Assembly: GCF_020731355.1 (NCBI RefSeq)
Contig: NZ_JAJFZK010000015.1
Location: 1-64,000 of the forward strand
DNA from: Bacillus sp. REN16
GTDB lineage: Bacteria > Bacillota > Bacilli > Bacillales > Bacillaceae_L
Length of the DNA stretch: 64,000 bases
Direction: 5' to 3'
Of the stretch, positions 9,966 through 18,933 are shown piece by piece. The notes under the pieces were generated by a model. It did no database searches. It saw only the letters and a program-made list of their open reading frames with translations, and was not told where the DNA came from. The position numbers and the translations under genes are program-made. The stretch's first letter is position 1. The number at the start of each line of letters is the position of its first letter.

Positions 9966-10080
9966 GTGCAAGGTGCCTGTTTATAGGCGACAAGCATAAG
10001 ACGAGCGCTGACAGAAGGTGCCTTTTACCTTCCGAAGCGATTGGCTTATGACCTCGAGCCTATGGCACCTGGAACTAGAC
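9966..10080. repeat. Long imperfect hairpin repeat R2
   Basis: The ispD-ispF gap carries a roughly 115-bp imperfect palindrome. The outer arms are AGGTGCC and GGCACCT, then ATAGGC and GCCTAT, then inner arms around AAGCATAAG/GGCTTATG and GAAGG/CCTTC, closed by a small TTTTA loop. Its ends (AGTGCAAGGTGCC and GGCACCTGGAACTAGAC) reappear fused together at 12440-12465. No T run follows, so it is not a typical terminator. Confidence 0.7.
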
Positions 10081-10109
10081 AATAAAAACTATTTAAAAGG
10101 GGGAAAACC

Positions 10110-10592
10110 ATGTTTCGTATTGGACAGGGCTTTGATGTTCACCAATTGGTTGAAGGGCGCCCGTTAATTATAGGCGGAATTACGATTCCGTATGAAAAAG
10201 GATTACTAGGACATTCAGATGCAGATGTGTTGCTTCACACAGTTTCTGATGCCTGTCTTGGAGCAATTGGCGAAGGAGATATCGGCAAGCATTTTCCGGA
10301 TACGGACCCAAACTACAAAGATGCTGATTCCGCTAAACTTCAACAGCATGTATGGAATTTAGTGAAAGAAAAGGGCTATAAACTTGGGAATATCGACTGC
10401 ACGATTATCGCTCAAAAACCTAAAATGGCTCCATATATTGAGCAAATTAGGGAGCGGATTGCCCAATTGCTTGAAGCCGATCCTGCACAGGTAAATGTGA
10501 AAGCAACAACAACTGAAAAGCTCGGCTTTACTGGACGCGGTGAGGGAATAGCCGCACAAGTTGCAGTTTTGCTGCAAAAGGCAGATAGCTAA
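10110..10592 (+). CDS. ispF: IspF, 2-C-methyl-D-erythritol 2,4-cyclodiphosphate synthase
   Basis: IspF cyclises CDP-methylerythritol phosphate, releasing CMP, in the MEP pathway. The 160-residue length is normal. Zinc ligands D8 and H10 are in GFDVHQL and a third histidine is in [12 protein letters not shown] around residue 42. The C-terminal [16 protein letters not shown] is the CDP-binding block. The ATG follows AAAGGGGGAAAA. It forms the usual pair with ispD and precedes gltX. Confidence 0.97.
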   Translation: MFRIGQGFDVHQLVEGRPLIIGGITIPYEKGLLGHSDADVLLHTVSDACLGAIGEGDIGKHFPDTDPNYKDADSAKLQQHVWNLVKEKGYKLGNIDCTIIAQKPKMAPYIEQIRERIAQLLEADPAQVNVKATTTEKLGFTGRGEGIAAQVAVLLQKADS

Positions 10593-10635
10593 TATTATTA
10601 AAATATCATTAAGCGTTGTAACGGAGGGTACATTA

Positions 10636-12093
10636 ATGGCAAATAACGTACGTGTGCGCTATGCACCAAGTCCAACAGGACATTTACATATAGGAAATGC
10701 AAGAACAGCCCTATTTAATTATTTATATGCAAGAAATCAAAATGGAAAATTCATCATTCGTATTGAAGATACAGACAAAAAACGAAATATTGAAGGCGGC
10801 GAAGAAAGCCAACTTAAATATTTAAAATGGCTTGGAATAGATTGGGATGAAGGTCCGGATGTTGGTGGCGAATACGGGCCATACCGTCAATCAGAACGTA
10901 ATGAGATATATGAAATGCATTATACAGAGCTTCTTGAAAAAGGACTTGCTTATAAATGCTATTGTACGGAAGAAGAGATTTTAAATGAGCGTGAAGAGCA
11001 GATGGCACGTGGTGAGACTCCTCATTATTCTGGAAAATGCCGTCACTTAACAAAGGAGCAGCAAGAGGCTTTAGAAGCTGAAGGAAGACAGCCAAGTATT
11101 CGGATCATTATTCCTGAAGGAAAAACCTACACGTTTCATGATATGGTAAAAGGCGAAATTTCTTTTGAATCTGAAGGTATGGGCGATTATGTAATCGTGA
11201 AAAAGGATGGTACTCCAACTTATAATTTTGCAGTAGCTATTGATGACCATCTAATGGGAATTTCACATGTGCTACGCGGAGAAGATCATATTTCTAATAC
11301 ACCTAAGCAAATGGTCGTGTATGAGGCATTCGGTTGGAAAATTCCAACATTTGGACATATGACACTAATCGTTAGTGAAAACCATAAAAAACTCAGTAAA
11401 CGTGATGAATCGATTATTCAATTTATTGAACAATATAAAGAGCTTGGTTATTTGCCTGAAACCTTATTTAACTTCATTACGCTATTAGGCTGGTCACCGG
11501 TCGGGGAAGAAGAGCTCCATACAAAAGAGGAGTTTATTCAAATTTTTGATTCGGCACGACTATCGAAATCACCGGCTGTATTTGATACCCAAAAACTGAC
11601 TTGGATGAACAATCAATATATAAAAAATATTGATCTTGATCGCCTAATTGAGCTATCATTGCCACATTTAATTAAAGCAGGTAAATTAAATGAGTCATTA
11701 AGCGAAGCTGATAAAGAATGGGCACGCGACTTAATTGCCTTACATCAAGAAAAAATGAGCTATGGAGCGGAAATCGTTGAGCTTACAGACCTTTTCTTTA
11801 GGGATGAAGTAACCCTTGAGGACGATGCGAAGGAAGTCTTGGCGGGTGAAACAGTTCCTGAAGTATTGGCAGCCTTTTTACAAGAGGTTGAAAGTCTTGA
11901 TACTTTCGGTGCGGATGAAATTAAGGCAGCCATTAAAGCTGTTCAAAAAGGTACTGGTCAAAAAGGAAAGAACCTTTTCATGCCAATTCGTGCAGCTGCA
12001 ACTGGTCAGCTTCATGGTCCTGATCTGCCGCAAGCGATTCACCTTTTAGGAAAAGAAAAAATTATTTCTCGCTTAAAGAGTTTAATTAGTTAA
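10636..12093 (+). CDS. gltX: GltX, glutamyl-tRNA synthetase
   Basis: This class I aminoacyl-tRNA synthetase charges tRNA-Glu and, in Bacillus, also mischarges tRNA-Gln for amidation by GatCAB. The 485-residue protein has the HIGH-type motif [12 protein letters not shown] near residue 10 and the KMSKS-type KLSKRDESI near residue 255, plus the C-terminal anticodon-binding domain. The start at 10636 ([15 protein letters not shown]) follows GGAGGG. An upstream frame extension overlaps ispF and is not used. The T-box for cysES lies in the downstream gap, as in B. subtilis. Confidence 0.97.
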   Translation: MANNVRVRYAPSPTGHLHIGNARTALFNYLYARNQNGKFIIRIEDTDKKRNIEGGEESQLKYLKWLGIDWDEGPDVGGEYGPYRQSERNEIYEMHYTELLEKGLAYKCYCTEEEILNEREEQMARGETPHYSGKCRHLTKEQQEALEAEGRQPSIRIIIPEGKTYTFHDMVKGEISFESEGMGDYVIVKKDGTPTYNFAVAIDDHLMGISHVLRGEDHISNTPKQMVVYEAFGWKIPTFGHMTLIVSENHKKLSKRDESIIQFIEQYKELGYLPETLFNFITLLGWSPVGEEELHTKEEFIQIFDSARLSKSPAVFDTQKLTWMNNQYIKNIDLDRLIELSLPHLIKAGKLNESLSEADKEWARDLIALHQEKMSYGAEIVELTDLFFRDEVTLEDDAKEVLAGETVPEVLAAFLQEVESLDTFGADEIKAAIKAVQKGTGQKGKNLFMPIRAAATGQLHGPDLPQAIHLLGKEKIISRLKSLIS

Positions 12094-12157
12094 CATCTGG
12101 CTGAAAATGTAATATAGTATAGTTAATAAAAACGATTATGTTAAAGTGTTGATAAGG

Positions 12158-12420
12158 AGAGTAAATAAGTGATAGACCTTAAAGTATTTGTGTGTGTCGC
12201 AAATACGAGCAGAGAGAACCATCACCGGCTGAAAGTGGTTTAAGGGAAATACTTATTGAAATGCACCTTTGAGCCTTTTATCGAACCAATTAATGAAGTA
12301 GATAAAAGCGGCGTCTCACCGTTAAGAGATTAAGTTGAGGTAACGGACTTTTCATTACCTAAACAGAGTGGAACCGCGCGAACGAAGCGTCTCTGTGTTT
12401 ATACACAGGGGCGCTTTTTG
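12158..12420 (+). promoter_or_regulatory. Cysteine T-box riboswitch controlling cysE-cysS
   Basis: Stem I features are present: AGAGAG, then GGCTGAAAGTGG, then the specifier segment GAAATGCACCTTTGAG, in which TGC (12262-12264) reads as a cysteine codon. The T-box core AGTGGAACCGCG is at 12367-12378. The terminator is a 12-bp stem, AGCGTCTCTGTG with CACAGGGGCGCT (12386-12415), followed by T residues to 12419. Uncharged tRNA-Cys should stabilise the antiterminator. The A after TGG is consistent with the U73 discriminator of tRNA-Cys. Confidence 0.95.
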
Positions 12421-12439
12421 ATTTGGCAAAAAGGTAATA

Positions 12440-12465
12440 TCTAGCTTCAGGCGCCTGCGCTTTTC
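12440..12465. repeat. Internally deleted remnant of repeat R2, inverted
   Basis: TCTAGCTTCAGGCGCC followed by TGCGCTTTTC corresponds to the two ends of the element at 9966-10080 in reverse complement, with the long hairpin removed. It lies between the T-box terminator and the cysE ribosome binding site. Confidence 0.5.
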
Positions 12466-12483
12466 TTATAAGGAGGGTTGATC

Positions 12484-13152
12484 GTGTTTAGACGAATGAA
12501 AGAGGATATCGAGGTTGTATTTGAACAGGACCCAGCAGCAAGAACTCATTTTGAAGTAATGCTGACTTATTCCGGAATACATGCAATTTGGGCCCATCGT
12601 GTGGCACATTTTCTTTTTAACCGAAAAATGTTTTTCTTAGCTAGAACAGTCTCGCAAATAAGTCGCTTTTTCACAGGAATTGAAATTCACCCAGGAGCCA
12701 AAATTGGTCGCCGTTTCTTTATCGACCATGGGATGGGTGTGGTGATTGGCGAAACATGTGAAATTGGTGATAATGTGACTGTTTTCCAAGGCGTAACACT
12801 TGGCGGTACGGGGAAAGAAAAAGGAAAGCGACACCCAACAATTAAGGACAATGCCCTTATTGCAACCGGTGCAAAAGTATTAGGATCGATTACAATTGGA
12901 GAAAATTCAAAGGTAGGTGCGGGTTCGGTTGTTCTGCAAGATGTTCCTCCGAATTCGACGGTTGTCGGAATACCAGGTAGAGTAGTGATTCAAGATGGTG
13001 TCAAAATAAAAAATAGCAAGGATTTAAATCATCGGGACTTACCAGATCCGGTTTTAGATAAAATCAGAGAACTAGAAAATGAAATAAAAAGCCTAAGAGA
13101 AGAAATGCAGCAAAAGGAAGGAGTAAGGGACAATGCCCATTCACATCTATAA
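12484..13152 (+). CDS. cysE: CysE, serine O-acetyltransferase
   Basis: CysE acetylates L-serine to O-acetylserine, the first step of cysteine synthesis. The 222-residue product has an N-terminal helical domain and the left-handed beta-helix of hexapeptide repeats with the active-site block [18 protein letters not shown] and the loop [15 protein letters not shown] at 12484 is chosen because AGGAGGG ends 6 bases upstream and B. subtilis CysE starts at the matching residue; a TTG at 12478 is too close. The 3' end overlaps cysS by 20 bases. Expression is controlled by the preceding T-box. Confidence 0.96.
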   Translation: MFRRMKEDIEVVFEQDPAARTHFEVMLTYSGIHAIWAHRVAHFLFNRKMFFLARTVSQISRFFTGIEIHPGAKIGRRFFIDHGMGVVIGETCEIGDNVTVFQGVTLGGTGKEKGKRHPTIKDNALIATGAKVLGSITIGENSKVGAGSVVLQDVPPNSTVVGIPGRVVIQDGVKIKNSKDLNHRDLPDPVLDKIRELENEIKSLREEMQQKEGVRDNAHSHL

Positions 13153-14530
13153 TACGCTAACACGCAAAAAGGAAGAATTTAAACCTCTTGAAGAAAACAA
13201 GGTAAAAATGTATGTGTGCGGTCCAACTGTCTATAACTATATCCATATAGGGAATGCACGCCCTGCTATCGTTTTTGATACGGTTCGTCGCTATTTTGAA
13301 TTTAGAGGCTATGACGTCCATTATGTATCCAACTTCACGGATGTAGACGACAAATTAATAAAAGCAGCAAACGAATTAGGGGAAGAGGTGCCAGCCATTG
13401 CGGAACGTTTTATCCATGCATACCATGAGGACGTGTCTGCGTTAGGCTGCAAAAAGGCAGATGTTCACCCAAGGGTTACCGAAAACATGGATATTATCGT
13501 TGAATTTATCCAAGCTTTAATTGATAAAGGATTTGCCTATGAATCAGAAGGTGATGTGTACTATCGTACAAGGGAATTCAAGGAATATGGTAAGCTTTCA
13601 CACCAATCCATTGATGAGCTTCGCGTTGGTGCAAGAATTGAAGTTGGGGATAAGAAACAGGATGCCCTTGATTTCGTGCTTTGGAAAAGTGCAAAGCCAG
13701 GGGAAATTTATTGGGAAAGCCCATGGGGCCAAGGTCGACCAGGCTGGCATATCGAGTGCTCGGCGATGGCTAAAAAATACTTGGGTGAAACAATTGATAT
13801 TCACGCAGGTGGTCAGGACTTGGCATTCCCGCACCATGAAAATGAAATCGCACAATCAGAAGCCGTAAGCGGAAAAACCTTCGCAAACTATTGGATGCAC
13901 AATGGCTATATTAATATTGACAATGAAAAAATGTCTAAGTCCCTTGGGAACTTTGTATTGGTTCACGATATTATCAAAGACATTGACCCGCAGGTATTAC
14001 GCTTTTTCATGCTGTCAGTTCATTATCGACATCCAATTAACTACAGCCTTGATTTACTGGAAAGCACTAAAAATGCGTTGGAACGATTACGTACCTCCTA
14101 TGCAAATTTGAAGCATCGTATGGAAAGCAGCACTAATCTAACAGATAATGATGCAGAATGGTTAGAAAAAATTACAGGATTTCGCAATGATTTTATCGTT
14201 GCGATGGATGATGATTTTAATACAGCGAATGGAATTTCTGTCTTGTTCGAGCTTTCAAAACAAGCGAATTACTATTTGCAGGAAAAAAATACGTCGGAAA
14301 AAGTCATTAATGCCTTTCTGCAAGAGTTCGAGGTATTGTTTGATACACTAGGGCTTAGATTAGAGGATGAACAATTACTTGATGAGGAAATCGAAGAACT
14401 AATCGAAAAGCGAAACCAAGCACGTAAAGATCGCGACTTTGCTTTATCTGATCAAATCCGAGATCAATTAAAAGCAATGAACATAATTCTCGAAGACACG
14501 CCTCAAGGGACAAGATGGAAAAGAGGATAA
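13133..14530 (+). CDS. cysS: CysS, cysteinyl-tRNA synthetase
   Basis: This class I synthetase charges tRNA-Cys. The 465-residue protein shows the zinc-site cysteine in [13 protein letters not shown]-type [14 protein letters not shown]-like [16 protein letters not shown], and KMSKSLGNF near residue 270. The C-terminal anticodon-binding region ends [10 protein letters not shown] as in B. subtilis. Its start lies inside cysE, so the two are translationally coupled and share T-box control: lack of charged tRNA-Cys raises both cysteine synthesis and the synthetase. Confidence 0.98.
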   Translation: MPIHIYNTLTRKKEEFKPLEENKVKMYVCGPTVYNYIHIGNARPAIVFDTVRRYFEFRGYDVHYVSNFTDVDDKLIKAANELGEEVPAIAERFIHAYHEDVSALGCKKADVHPRVTENMDIIVEFIQALIDKGFAYESEGDVYYRTREFKEYGKLSHQSIDELRVGARIEVGDKKQDALDFVLWKSAKPGEIYWESPWGQGRPGWHIECSAMAKKYLGETIDIHAGGQDLAFPHHENEIAQSEAVSGKTFANYWMHNGYINIDNEKMSKSLGNFVLVHDIIKDIDPQVLRFFMLSVHYRHPINYSLDLLESTKNALERLRTSYANLKHRMESSTNLTDNDAEWLEKITGFRNDFIVAMDDDFNTANGISVLFELSKQANYYLQEKNTSEKVINAFLQEFEVLFDTLGLRLEDEQLLDEEIEELIEKRNQARKDRDFALSDQIRDQLKAMNIILEDTPQGTRWKRG

Positions 14531-14533
14531 TCA

Positions 14534-14941
14534 ATGACGTTATTATCAGACAATCAAATAGATAGCCATCAATTAAATAGTCTTGCTCTTGCCTATATGG
14601 GTGATGCCGTATACGAAATGTATGTGCGGCATTACCTATTACAAAAGGGAGGCGTAAGACCGAACCAGCTTCATAATCAGGCAAAGTATTATGTTTCCGC
14701 CAAAGCTCAATCTGCTGTTATTCATAGAATGCTGGATGAAGAGTATTTTTCAGAAGAGGAACGAGCGGTAGTGAGAAGAGGACGCAATGCGAAGAGTGGA
14801 ACTGTTCCTAAAAATACAGATGTCCAAACATATCGATACAGTACAGCGTTCGAAGCTTTAATCGGTTATCATTTTTTACAGAATAACACAGATAGAATTC
14901 ATTCTATTATTGAAGAAGCATTTCGTATTATCGAATCTTAA
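14534..14941 (+). CDS. mrnC: MrnC, Mini-ribonuclease III
   Basis: MrnC matures 23S rRNA in Bacillus. It has only the RNase III catalytic domain and no double-stranded-RNA-binding domain, which fits the 135-residue length. The active-site block is [16 protein letters not shown] near residue 17, with conserved [26 protein letters not shown] further on. It starts 3 bases after cysS and is followed by rlmB, the usual Bacillus order. Confidence 0.95.
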   Translation: MTLLSDNQIDSHQLNSLALAYMGDAVYEMYVRHYLLQKGGVRPNQLHNQAKYYVSAKAQSAVIHRMLDEEYFSEEERAVVRRGRNAKSGTVPKNTDVQTYRYSTAFEALIGYHFLQNNTDRIHSIIEEAFRIIES

Positions 14942-14958
14942 GAAAGGAGGAAAAAGTA

Positions 14959-15702
14959 ATGGCGAGTGATTATATTATTGGGAAAAACCCTGTTATTGAA
15001 GCATTAAAATCAGAGCGGGATATTAATAAAATTTGGATAGCAGAGGGCTCGAATCGAGGGCAAATGAACCAGATCACATCTCTTGCAAAAGAAGGAAATG
15101 TATTGGTCCAATTTGTTCCGAAAAAGAAGATTGACCAAATGGTTGAAGGGAATCACCAAGGAGTTGTCGCACAGGTAGCGGCGTATGAGTATGCTGAAGT
15201 TGATGATATTTTGGCATTAGCCAAAAACCGAGATGAAGCGCCGTTTATCATTCTGTTGGATGAATTAGAGGATCCCCATAATCTCGGTTCAATTCTCCGT
15301 ACTGCAGACGCAGTTGGGGCACATGGGGTTATCATTCCGAAAAGAAGAGCGGTTGGTTTAACTGCGACTGTTGCAAAGGCTTCAACGGGAGCAATTGAAT
15401 ATATACCAGTTGCCCGTGTAACAAATCTAGCAAGAACGATTGATGAATTAAAGGACCGTGGTGTATGGATTGTTGGAACAGATGCAAAGGGAAAAGAGGA
15501 TTATCGAAACGTTGATGGTAAAATGCCGATTGGCTTAATCATTGGCAGTGAAGGTAAAGGCATGGGACGTCTTGTGAAAGAAAAATGCGATTTTCTTCTG
15601 CGGCTGCCGATGCAAGGTAAAGTTACCTCTTTAAATGCTTCTGTAGCTGCAAGTCTACTTATGTATGAGGTATATCGTAAGCGGAATCCGTTAGGGGAAT
15701 AA
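14959..15702 (+). CDS. rlmB: RlmB, 23S rRNA ribose methyltransferase (SPOUT family)
   Basis: This 247-residue TrmH-type SPOUT enzyme is the Bacillus YacO/RlmB protein, expected to 2'-O-methylate a guanosine of 23S rRNA. The N-terminal substrate-binding domain (IIGKNPVIEALKS) precedes the SAM knot with motifs NLGSILRTADAVGAHG, LIIGSEGKGM and SLNASVAASLLMYE. GAAAGGAGG precedes the ATG. It is 5 bases upstream of rae1. Confidence 0.93.
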   Translation: MASDYIIGKNPVIEALKSERDINKIWIAEGSNRGQMNQITSLAKEGNVLVQFVPKKKIDQMVEGNHQGVVAQVAAYEYAEVDDILALAKNRDEAPFIILLDELEDPHNLGSILRTADAVGAHGVIIPKRRAVGLTATVAKASTGAIEYIPVARVTNLARTIDELKDRGVWIVGTDAKGKEDYRNVDGKMPIGLIIGSEGKGMGRLVKEKCDFLLRLPMQGKVTSLNASVAASLLMYEVYRKRNPLGE

Positions 15703-15707
15703 AATAA

Positions 15708-16217
15708 ATGGATATCCTGCTGGTGGATGGCTACAACATAATTGGTGCATGGCCAGAACTACGTCTTCTTAAAACAAAGGACTTTTCGGCAGCGCGTGAT
15801 TTATTAATCGAAAAGATGGCTGAATATCAGGCGTATACAGGATATAAGGTGATTGTCGTATTTGATGCACACCTCGTACCAGGAATTGAAACAAAAACGA
15901 AAAGCCGAAAGATCGAAGTTATTTTTACCCGTGAAAATGAGACGGCTGATGAACGAATCGAAAAGCTTGCCCAACAATTAAGTAATATCAAAACACAAAT
16001 CCATGTAGCGACCTCCGATTTTACGGAACAATGGCAGATATTTGGACAAGGGGCTTTACGAAAATCTGCGAGGGAATTATTAACCGAGATGGAAGTTGTC
16101 GAGTCTGGAATTCAAAAGGATGTCAAGAAAACGTATCAAGAAAAAAGTGTTTCAAAAATTCCACTTTCTGATGAAATTGCTGAAATATTTGAAAAATGGC
16201 GCCGCGGACAGCGATGA
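15708..16217 (+). CDS. rae1: Rae1 (YacP), NYN-domain ribosome-associated endoribonuclease
   Basis: This is a 169-residue NYN/PIN-like nuclease. The first acidic motif is LLVDGYNIIGAWPEL, VIVVFDAH comes near residue 46, and a further acidic cluster ETADERIEKL near residue 80. B. subtilis Rae1 cleaves mRNA in the ribosomal A site in a translation-dependent manner; by homology the same is expected here. No strong ribosome binding site precedes the ATG, and only 5 bases separate it from rlmB, so coupling is likely. Confidence 0.9.
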   Translation: MDILLVDGYNIIGAWPELRLLKTKDFSAARDLLIEKMAEYQAYTGYKVIVVFDAHLVPGIETKTKSRKIEVIFTRENETADERIEKLAQQLSNIKTQIHVATSDFTEQWQIFGQGALRKSARELLTEMEVVESGIQKDVKKTYQEKSVSKIPLSDEIAEIFEKWRRGQR

Positions 16218-16221
16218 CCGG

Positions 16222-16251
16222 TTGACGCTTGGAAAAGCACTCCTGTATAAT
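16222..16251 (+). promoter_or_regulatory. SigA-type promoter of sigH
   Basis: TTGACG (16222-16227), an 18-base spacer and TATAAT (16246-16251) lie just after the rae1 stop and about 95 bases before the sigH start. In B. subtilis sigH also has its own vegetative promoter, repressed by AbrB. Confidence 0.75.
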
Positions 16252-16344
16252 ATTCCTAGATAAAGAATTTTATGAACATTACAGATTTCATCGTAATAGT
16301 AATTTTGTAGGAAACAACTTCTAAGGTAGGTCGGAGGGATCGGC

Positions 16345-16998
16345 GTGAGTTCAAGCTTCGATGATTATGGCAACAGGTTATATTATGACCGACTAGAGGA
16401 TGAGGAAGTCGTGGAATTGGTCCATGCTGGGGAAAGCGAGGCATTGGACTTTCTAATCAATAAGTATAAAAACTTTGTGCGTGCAAAAGCCAGATCATAC
16501 TTTCTTATTGGGGCAGATCGTGAAGATATTGTACAAGAAGGGATGATTGGTTTATACAAAGCGATTCGTGATTTTAAAGAGGACAAGCTGTCTTCATTTA
16601 AAGCGTTTGCGGAACTTTGTATTACACGCCAAATTATTACTGCGATTAAGACGGCAACAAGACAAAAACATATTCCTCTCAACTCTTATGTTTCGTTGGA
16701 CAAGCCGATATATGATGAAGAATCTGACCGTACATTAATGGATGTGATATCAGGAGCGAAGATTTTGGATCCTGAGGAATTAATCATCAATAGAGAAAAG
16801 TTTGATGACATTGAATTAAAAATGGCAGAGCTTTTAAGTGATTTAGAACGGAAGGTATTGTCCTTATATCTAGACGGAAGGTCCTATCAGGAGATATCAG
16901 AGGATCTAAACCGACATGTAAAGTCGATTGATAATGCACTTCAGCGGGTAAAACGAAAATTAGAACGGTATTTGGAAATTCAGGAAATCAAATTATAA
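16345..16998 (+). CDS. sigH: SigH, RNA polymerase sigma-H factor
   Basis: SigH directs transition-phase, competence and early sporulation transcription. The 217-residue protein has sigma region 2 (INKYKNFVRAKARSYFL, then ADREDIVQEGMIGLYKAIRD, the -10 recognition helix) and region 4 with RSYQEISEDLNRHVKSIDNA, the -35 recognition helix-turn-helix. GTG at 16345 follows GGAGGG. The first 15 or so residues differ from B. subtilis SigH, while the rest is nearly colinear. Its presence implies a spore-forming lineage. Confidence 0.97.
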   Translation: MSSSFDDYGNRLYYDRLEDEEVVELVHAGESEALDFLINKYKNFVRAKARSYFLIGADREDIVQEGMIGLYKAIRDFKEDKLSSFKAFAELCITRQIITAIKTATRQKHIPLNSYVSLDKPIYDEESDRTLMDVISGAKILDPEELIINREKFDDIELKMAELLSDLERKVLSLYLDGRSYQEISEDLNRHVKSIDNALQRVKRKLERYLEIQEIKL

Positions 16999-17036
16999 AA
17001 CCGAATTTACCCATTATTTACAGATAAGGGCTAGTA

Positions 17037-17066
17037 TTGACATATAAATCAAGCCTGTGTTACATT
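17037..17066 (+). promoter_or_regulatory. Probable promoter of rpmG-secE
   Basis: TTGACA (17037-17042), an 18-base spacer ending in TGT (an extended -10 element) and TACATT (17061-17066) lie in the sigH-rpmG gap. The -10 box is only a fair match. Confidence 0.5.
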
Positions 17067-17125
17067 TTTAAGGAAATTGAGACATTTTTCATAAAATAGT
17101 ATTCGTAGCATTTGAAGGTGATAAA

Positions 17126-17272
17126 ATGCGAAAAAAGGTAATTTTAGCCTGTGTGGAATGTGGCAGTAGAAATTATTCCACCATGAAGAATAGCACTTCA
17201 GCTGAACGACTTGAAATGAAGAAGTTTTGTAAGACTTGCAATTCCCACACGAATCATCGTGAAACGAAATAG
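17126..17272 (+). CDS. rpmG: Ribosomal protein L33 (bL33), zinc-binding form
   Basis: This 48-residue protein has two CxxC pairs, C9/C12 (ACVECGS) and C35/C38 (FCKTCNS), so it is the zinc-binding C+ form. L33 sits near the E site of the 50S subunit. GAAGGTG precedes the ATG by about 6 bases. It corresponds to rpmGB, which lies before secE in B. subtilis. Other L33 copies may exist elsewhere in the genome. Confidence 0.95.
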   Translation: MRKKVILACVECGSRNYSTMKNSTSAERLEMKKFCKTCNSHTNHRETK

Positions 17273-17309
17273 ATCGCAGACTGTGTTGATAAAGTTGGAG
17301 GTTACTTGG

Positions 17310-17492
17310 ATGAAGCGCATAACTAAGTTTTTTCGTGAAGTAGTTCGAGAAATGAAGAAGACAAGCTGGCCAAAGAGAAAGGAACTTACACGTTATACAA
17401 TTGTTACATTAACAACAGTAATCTTTGTATCTGTGTTTTTTGCCGTGATTGACCTAGGAATTTCCGAATTAATTCGTTTAGTACTTGAATAA
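17310..17492 (+). CDS. secE: SecE, preprotein translocase subunit
   Basis: SecE clamps SecY in the Sec channel. This is the short Gram-positive form of 60 residues: an amphipathic helix (FFREVVREMKKTSWPKRKEL) followed by one transmembrane segment (about residues 28-55). The start at 17310 follows GGAGG; the longer upstream frame overlaps rpmG and is not used. It is next to nusG as in most bacteria. A promoter-like sequence for downstream transcription overlaps the last codons. Confidence 0.95.
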   Translation: MKRITKFFREVVREMKKTSWPKRKELTRYTIVTLTTVIFVSVFFAVIDLGISELIRLVLE

Positions 17493-17515
17493 ACACTGTA
17501 CAGTCATGGTATAAT
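17485..17515 (+). promoter_or_regulatory. Candidate extended -10 promoter before nusG
   Basis: TTGAAT (17485-17490) and TATAAT (17510-17515) are 19 bases apart, and TGG directly precedes the -10 box, giving an extended -10 promoter. It overlaps the end of secE, and its transcript would meet the terminator at 17544 within about 30-50 bases. Confidence 0.5.
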
Positions 17516-17543
17516 GATGGATAGAGAATAAAGAATGTTTTCG

Positions 17544-17568
17544 AAAAAGCCCGGGTACGGGTTTTTTT
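17544..17568 (+). terminator. Short intrinsic terminator between secE and nusG
   Basis: AAAAAGCCCG pairs with CGGGTTTTTTT around the loop GGTA; the stem combines a CCCG/CGGG core, one G·T and A-T pairs. It separates secE from nusG and could also attenuate the promoter just upstream. Confidence 0.65.
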
Positions 17569-17647
17569 AATTGCAAAAAAATAGACTGTCAAAATGATAT
17601 TTAGTTTAAACCCAGTAAAGGGAGGGAAGGACAAGCAGTCCTAACAT

Positions 17648-18181
17648 ATGGAAAAGAATTGGTATGTTGTTCATACGTATTCAGGGTATGAAAATAAAGT
17701 AAAAACAAATTTAGAAAAACGTGTCGAAACAATGGGCATGCAAGATAAAATCTTCCGCGTTGTTGTACCAGAAGATGAAGAAACTGAAATAAAAAATGGG
17801 AAAACAAAGACCGTCAAAAAGAAGGTATTCCCGGGTTATGTGTTAGTTGAGTTAATTATGACGGATGATTCTTGGTATGTTGTCCGTAATACCCCAGGTG
17901 TTACAGGTTTCGTAGGCTCAGCGGGTTCAGGTTCAAAACCAACACCGCTTCTGCCGGATGAAGTAACGTTCATACTTAAGAGAATGGGAATGGATGAAAG
18001 ACCGAAGGAAGTTGATTTTGAACTTAAGGAAACAGTTCGTGTGAAGGAAGGTCCATTTATGAACTTCACTGGTGCAATTGAAGATCTTGATGTTGATAAG
18101 CAAAAAGTAAAAGTTCTTGTTAACATGTTCGGCCGTGAAACCCCGGTTGAATTAGACTTTACACAAATTGAAAAAATCTAA
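17648..18181 (+). CDS. nusG: NusG, transcription elongation and pausing factor
   Basis: NusG binds RNA polymerase and, in Bacillus, promotes sequence-specific pausing and affects termination. The 177-residue protein has the NGN domain (NWYVVHTYSGYENKVK at the start, FPGYVLVEL, WYVVRNTPGVTGFVG) and a C-terminal KOW domain (VKEGPFMNFTGAIEDLD). It is almost identical to B. subtilis NusG. The only good ribosome binding site, GGAGGG at 17621-17626, is 21 bases from the ATG, with a small hairpin in between. Confidence 0.97.
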   Translation: MEKNWYVVHTYSGYENKVKTNLEKRVETMGMQDKIFRVVVPEDEETEIKNGKTKTVKKKVFPGYVLVELIMTDDSWYVVRNTPGVTGFVGSAGSGSKPTPLLPDEVTFILKRMGMDERPKEVDFELKETVRVKEGPFMNFTGAIEDLDVDKQKVKVLVNMFGRETPVELDFTQIEKI

Positions 18182-18193
18182 TTTAGAAAAAAC

Positions 18194-18222
18194 TTGATAT
18201 TGGAAGCCGAAAGTGGTAATAT
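18194..18222 (+). promoter_or_regulatory. SigA-type promoter of rplK-rplA
   Basis: TTGATA (18194-18199), a 17-base spacer and TAATAT (18217-18222) form a strong promoter just after nusG. The roughly 130-base leader that follows contains GGGTATACCCC, a small palindrome just before the rplK ribosome binding site; its role is not known to me. Confidence 0.7.
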
Positions 18223-18351
18223 TGCATAGGTCAGTATGTCTCAAAAGACTAAGACTAGCTATGCTAACGTTCTTTATTGATAGGTAAAGAATAGATGAGT
18301 GGGAGGGTATACCCCTATTACCACATCACGGACTTTAAGGAGGTGTGTCTC

Positions 18352-18777
18352 GTGGCTAAAAAAGTAATTAAAGAGGTTAAATTACAAATTCCAGCGGGTA
18401 AAGCAAACCCAGCACCACCAGTTGGACCGGCATTAGGTCAAGCAGGTGTTAACATTATGGGATTCTGTAAAGAGTTCAATGCTCGTACAGCAGAACAAGC
18501 TGGTTTAATTATTCCTGTTGTAATCACAGTTTATGAAGATCGTTCATTTACATTTATTACTAAAACTCCTCCTGCTGCAGTTCTTTTAAAGAAAGCGGCT
18601 GGTATTGAGTCTGGTTCAGGTGAACCTAACCGTAATAAAGTTGCAACAGTTAAGCGTGATAAAGTACGCGAGATTGCAGAAACAAAAATGCCTGATTTAA
18701 ATGCGGCAAGCGTTGAATCTGCAATGCGTATGGTAGAAGGTACTGCTCGTAGCATGGGAATTGTTATCGAAGACTAA
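18352..18777 (+). CDS. rplK: Ribosomal protein L11 (uL11)
   Basis: L11 forms the base of the GTPase-associated stalk region, binds 23S rRNA helix 43/44, and is needed for RelA-type stringent signalling and thiostrepton action. The 141-residue product has the proline-rich N-terminal domain ([20 protein letters not shown]) and the RNA-binding C-terminal domain. The start is the GTG at 18352, preceded by AAGGAGGTG; the frame upstream is open but unlike L11. It is followed by rplA. Confidence 0.98.
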   Translation: MAKKVIKEVKLQIPAGKANPAPPVGPALGQAGVNIMGFCKEFNARTAEQAGLIIPVVITVYEDRSFTFITKTPPAAVLLKKAAGIESGSGEPNRNKVATVKRDKVREIAETKMPDLNAASVESAMRMVEGTARSMGIVIED

Positions 18778-18802
18778 TTCCTGTTTGTTACATGTTTTTA
18801 GG

Positions 18803-18840
18803 GGTTGCGGATGGAACAATCTTTTCGTTCGTTCGCAACC
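18803..18840 (+). promoter_or_regulatory. Hairpin in the rplK-rplA gap
   Basis: GGTTGCG pairs with CGCAACC, and inner GGAAC/GTTC can extend the helix. No T run follows, so it is probably not a terminator. It may be a processing or regulatory structure between the L11 and L1 genes. Confidence 0.4.
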
Positions 18841-18933
18841 TTTGTTCTGTCCAGCATCAGTATGAATATATTATGCTGCTTGCTTGGCGTGGGAGGTTAT
18901 TCCGTTAAAACCACAATTGAGGAGGAAATGATA

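Noticed and set aside
18805-18933. Longer L1 frame with an N-terminal extension starting at 18805
   Set aside because: The extension runs through the intergenic hairpin, and the AGGAGG-linked ATG at 18934 gives the normal L1 N-terminus.
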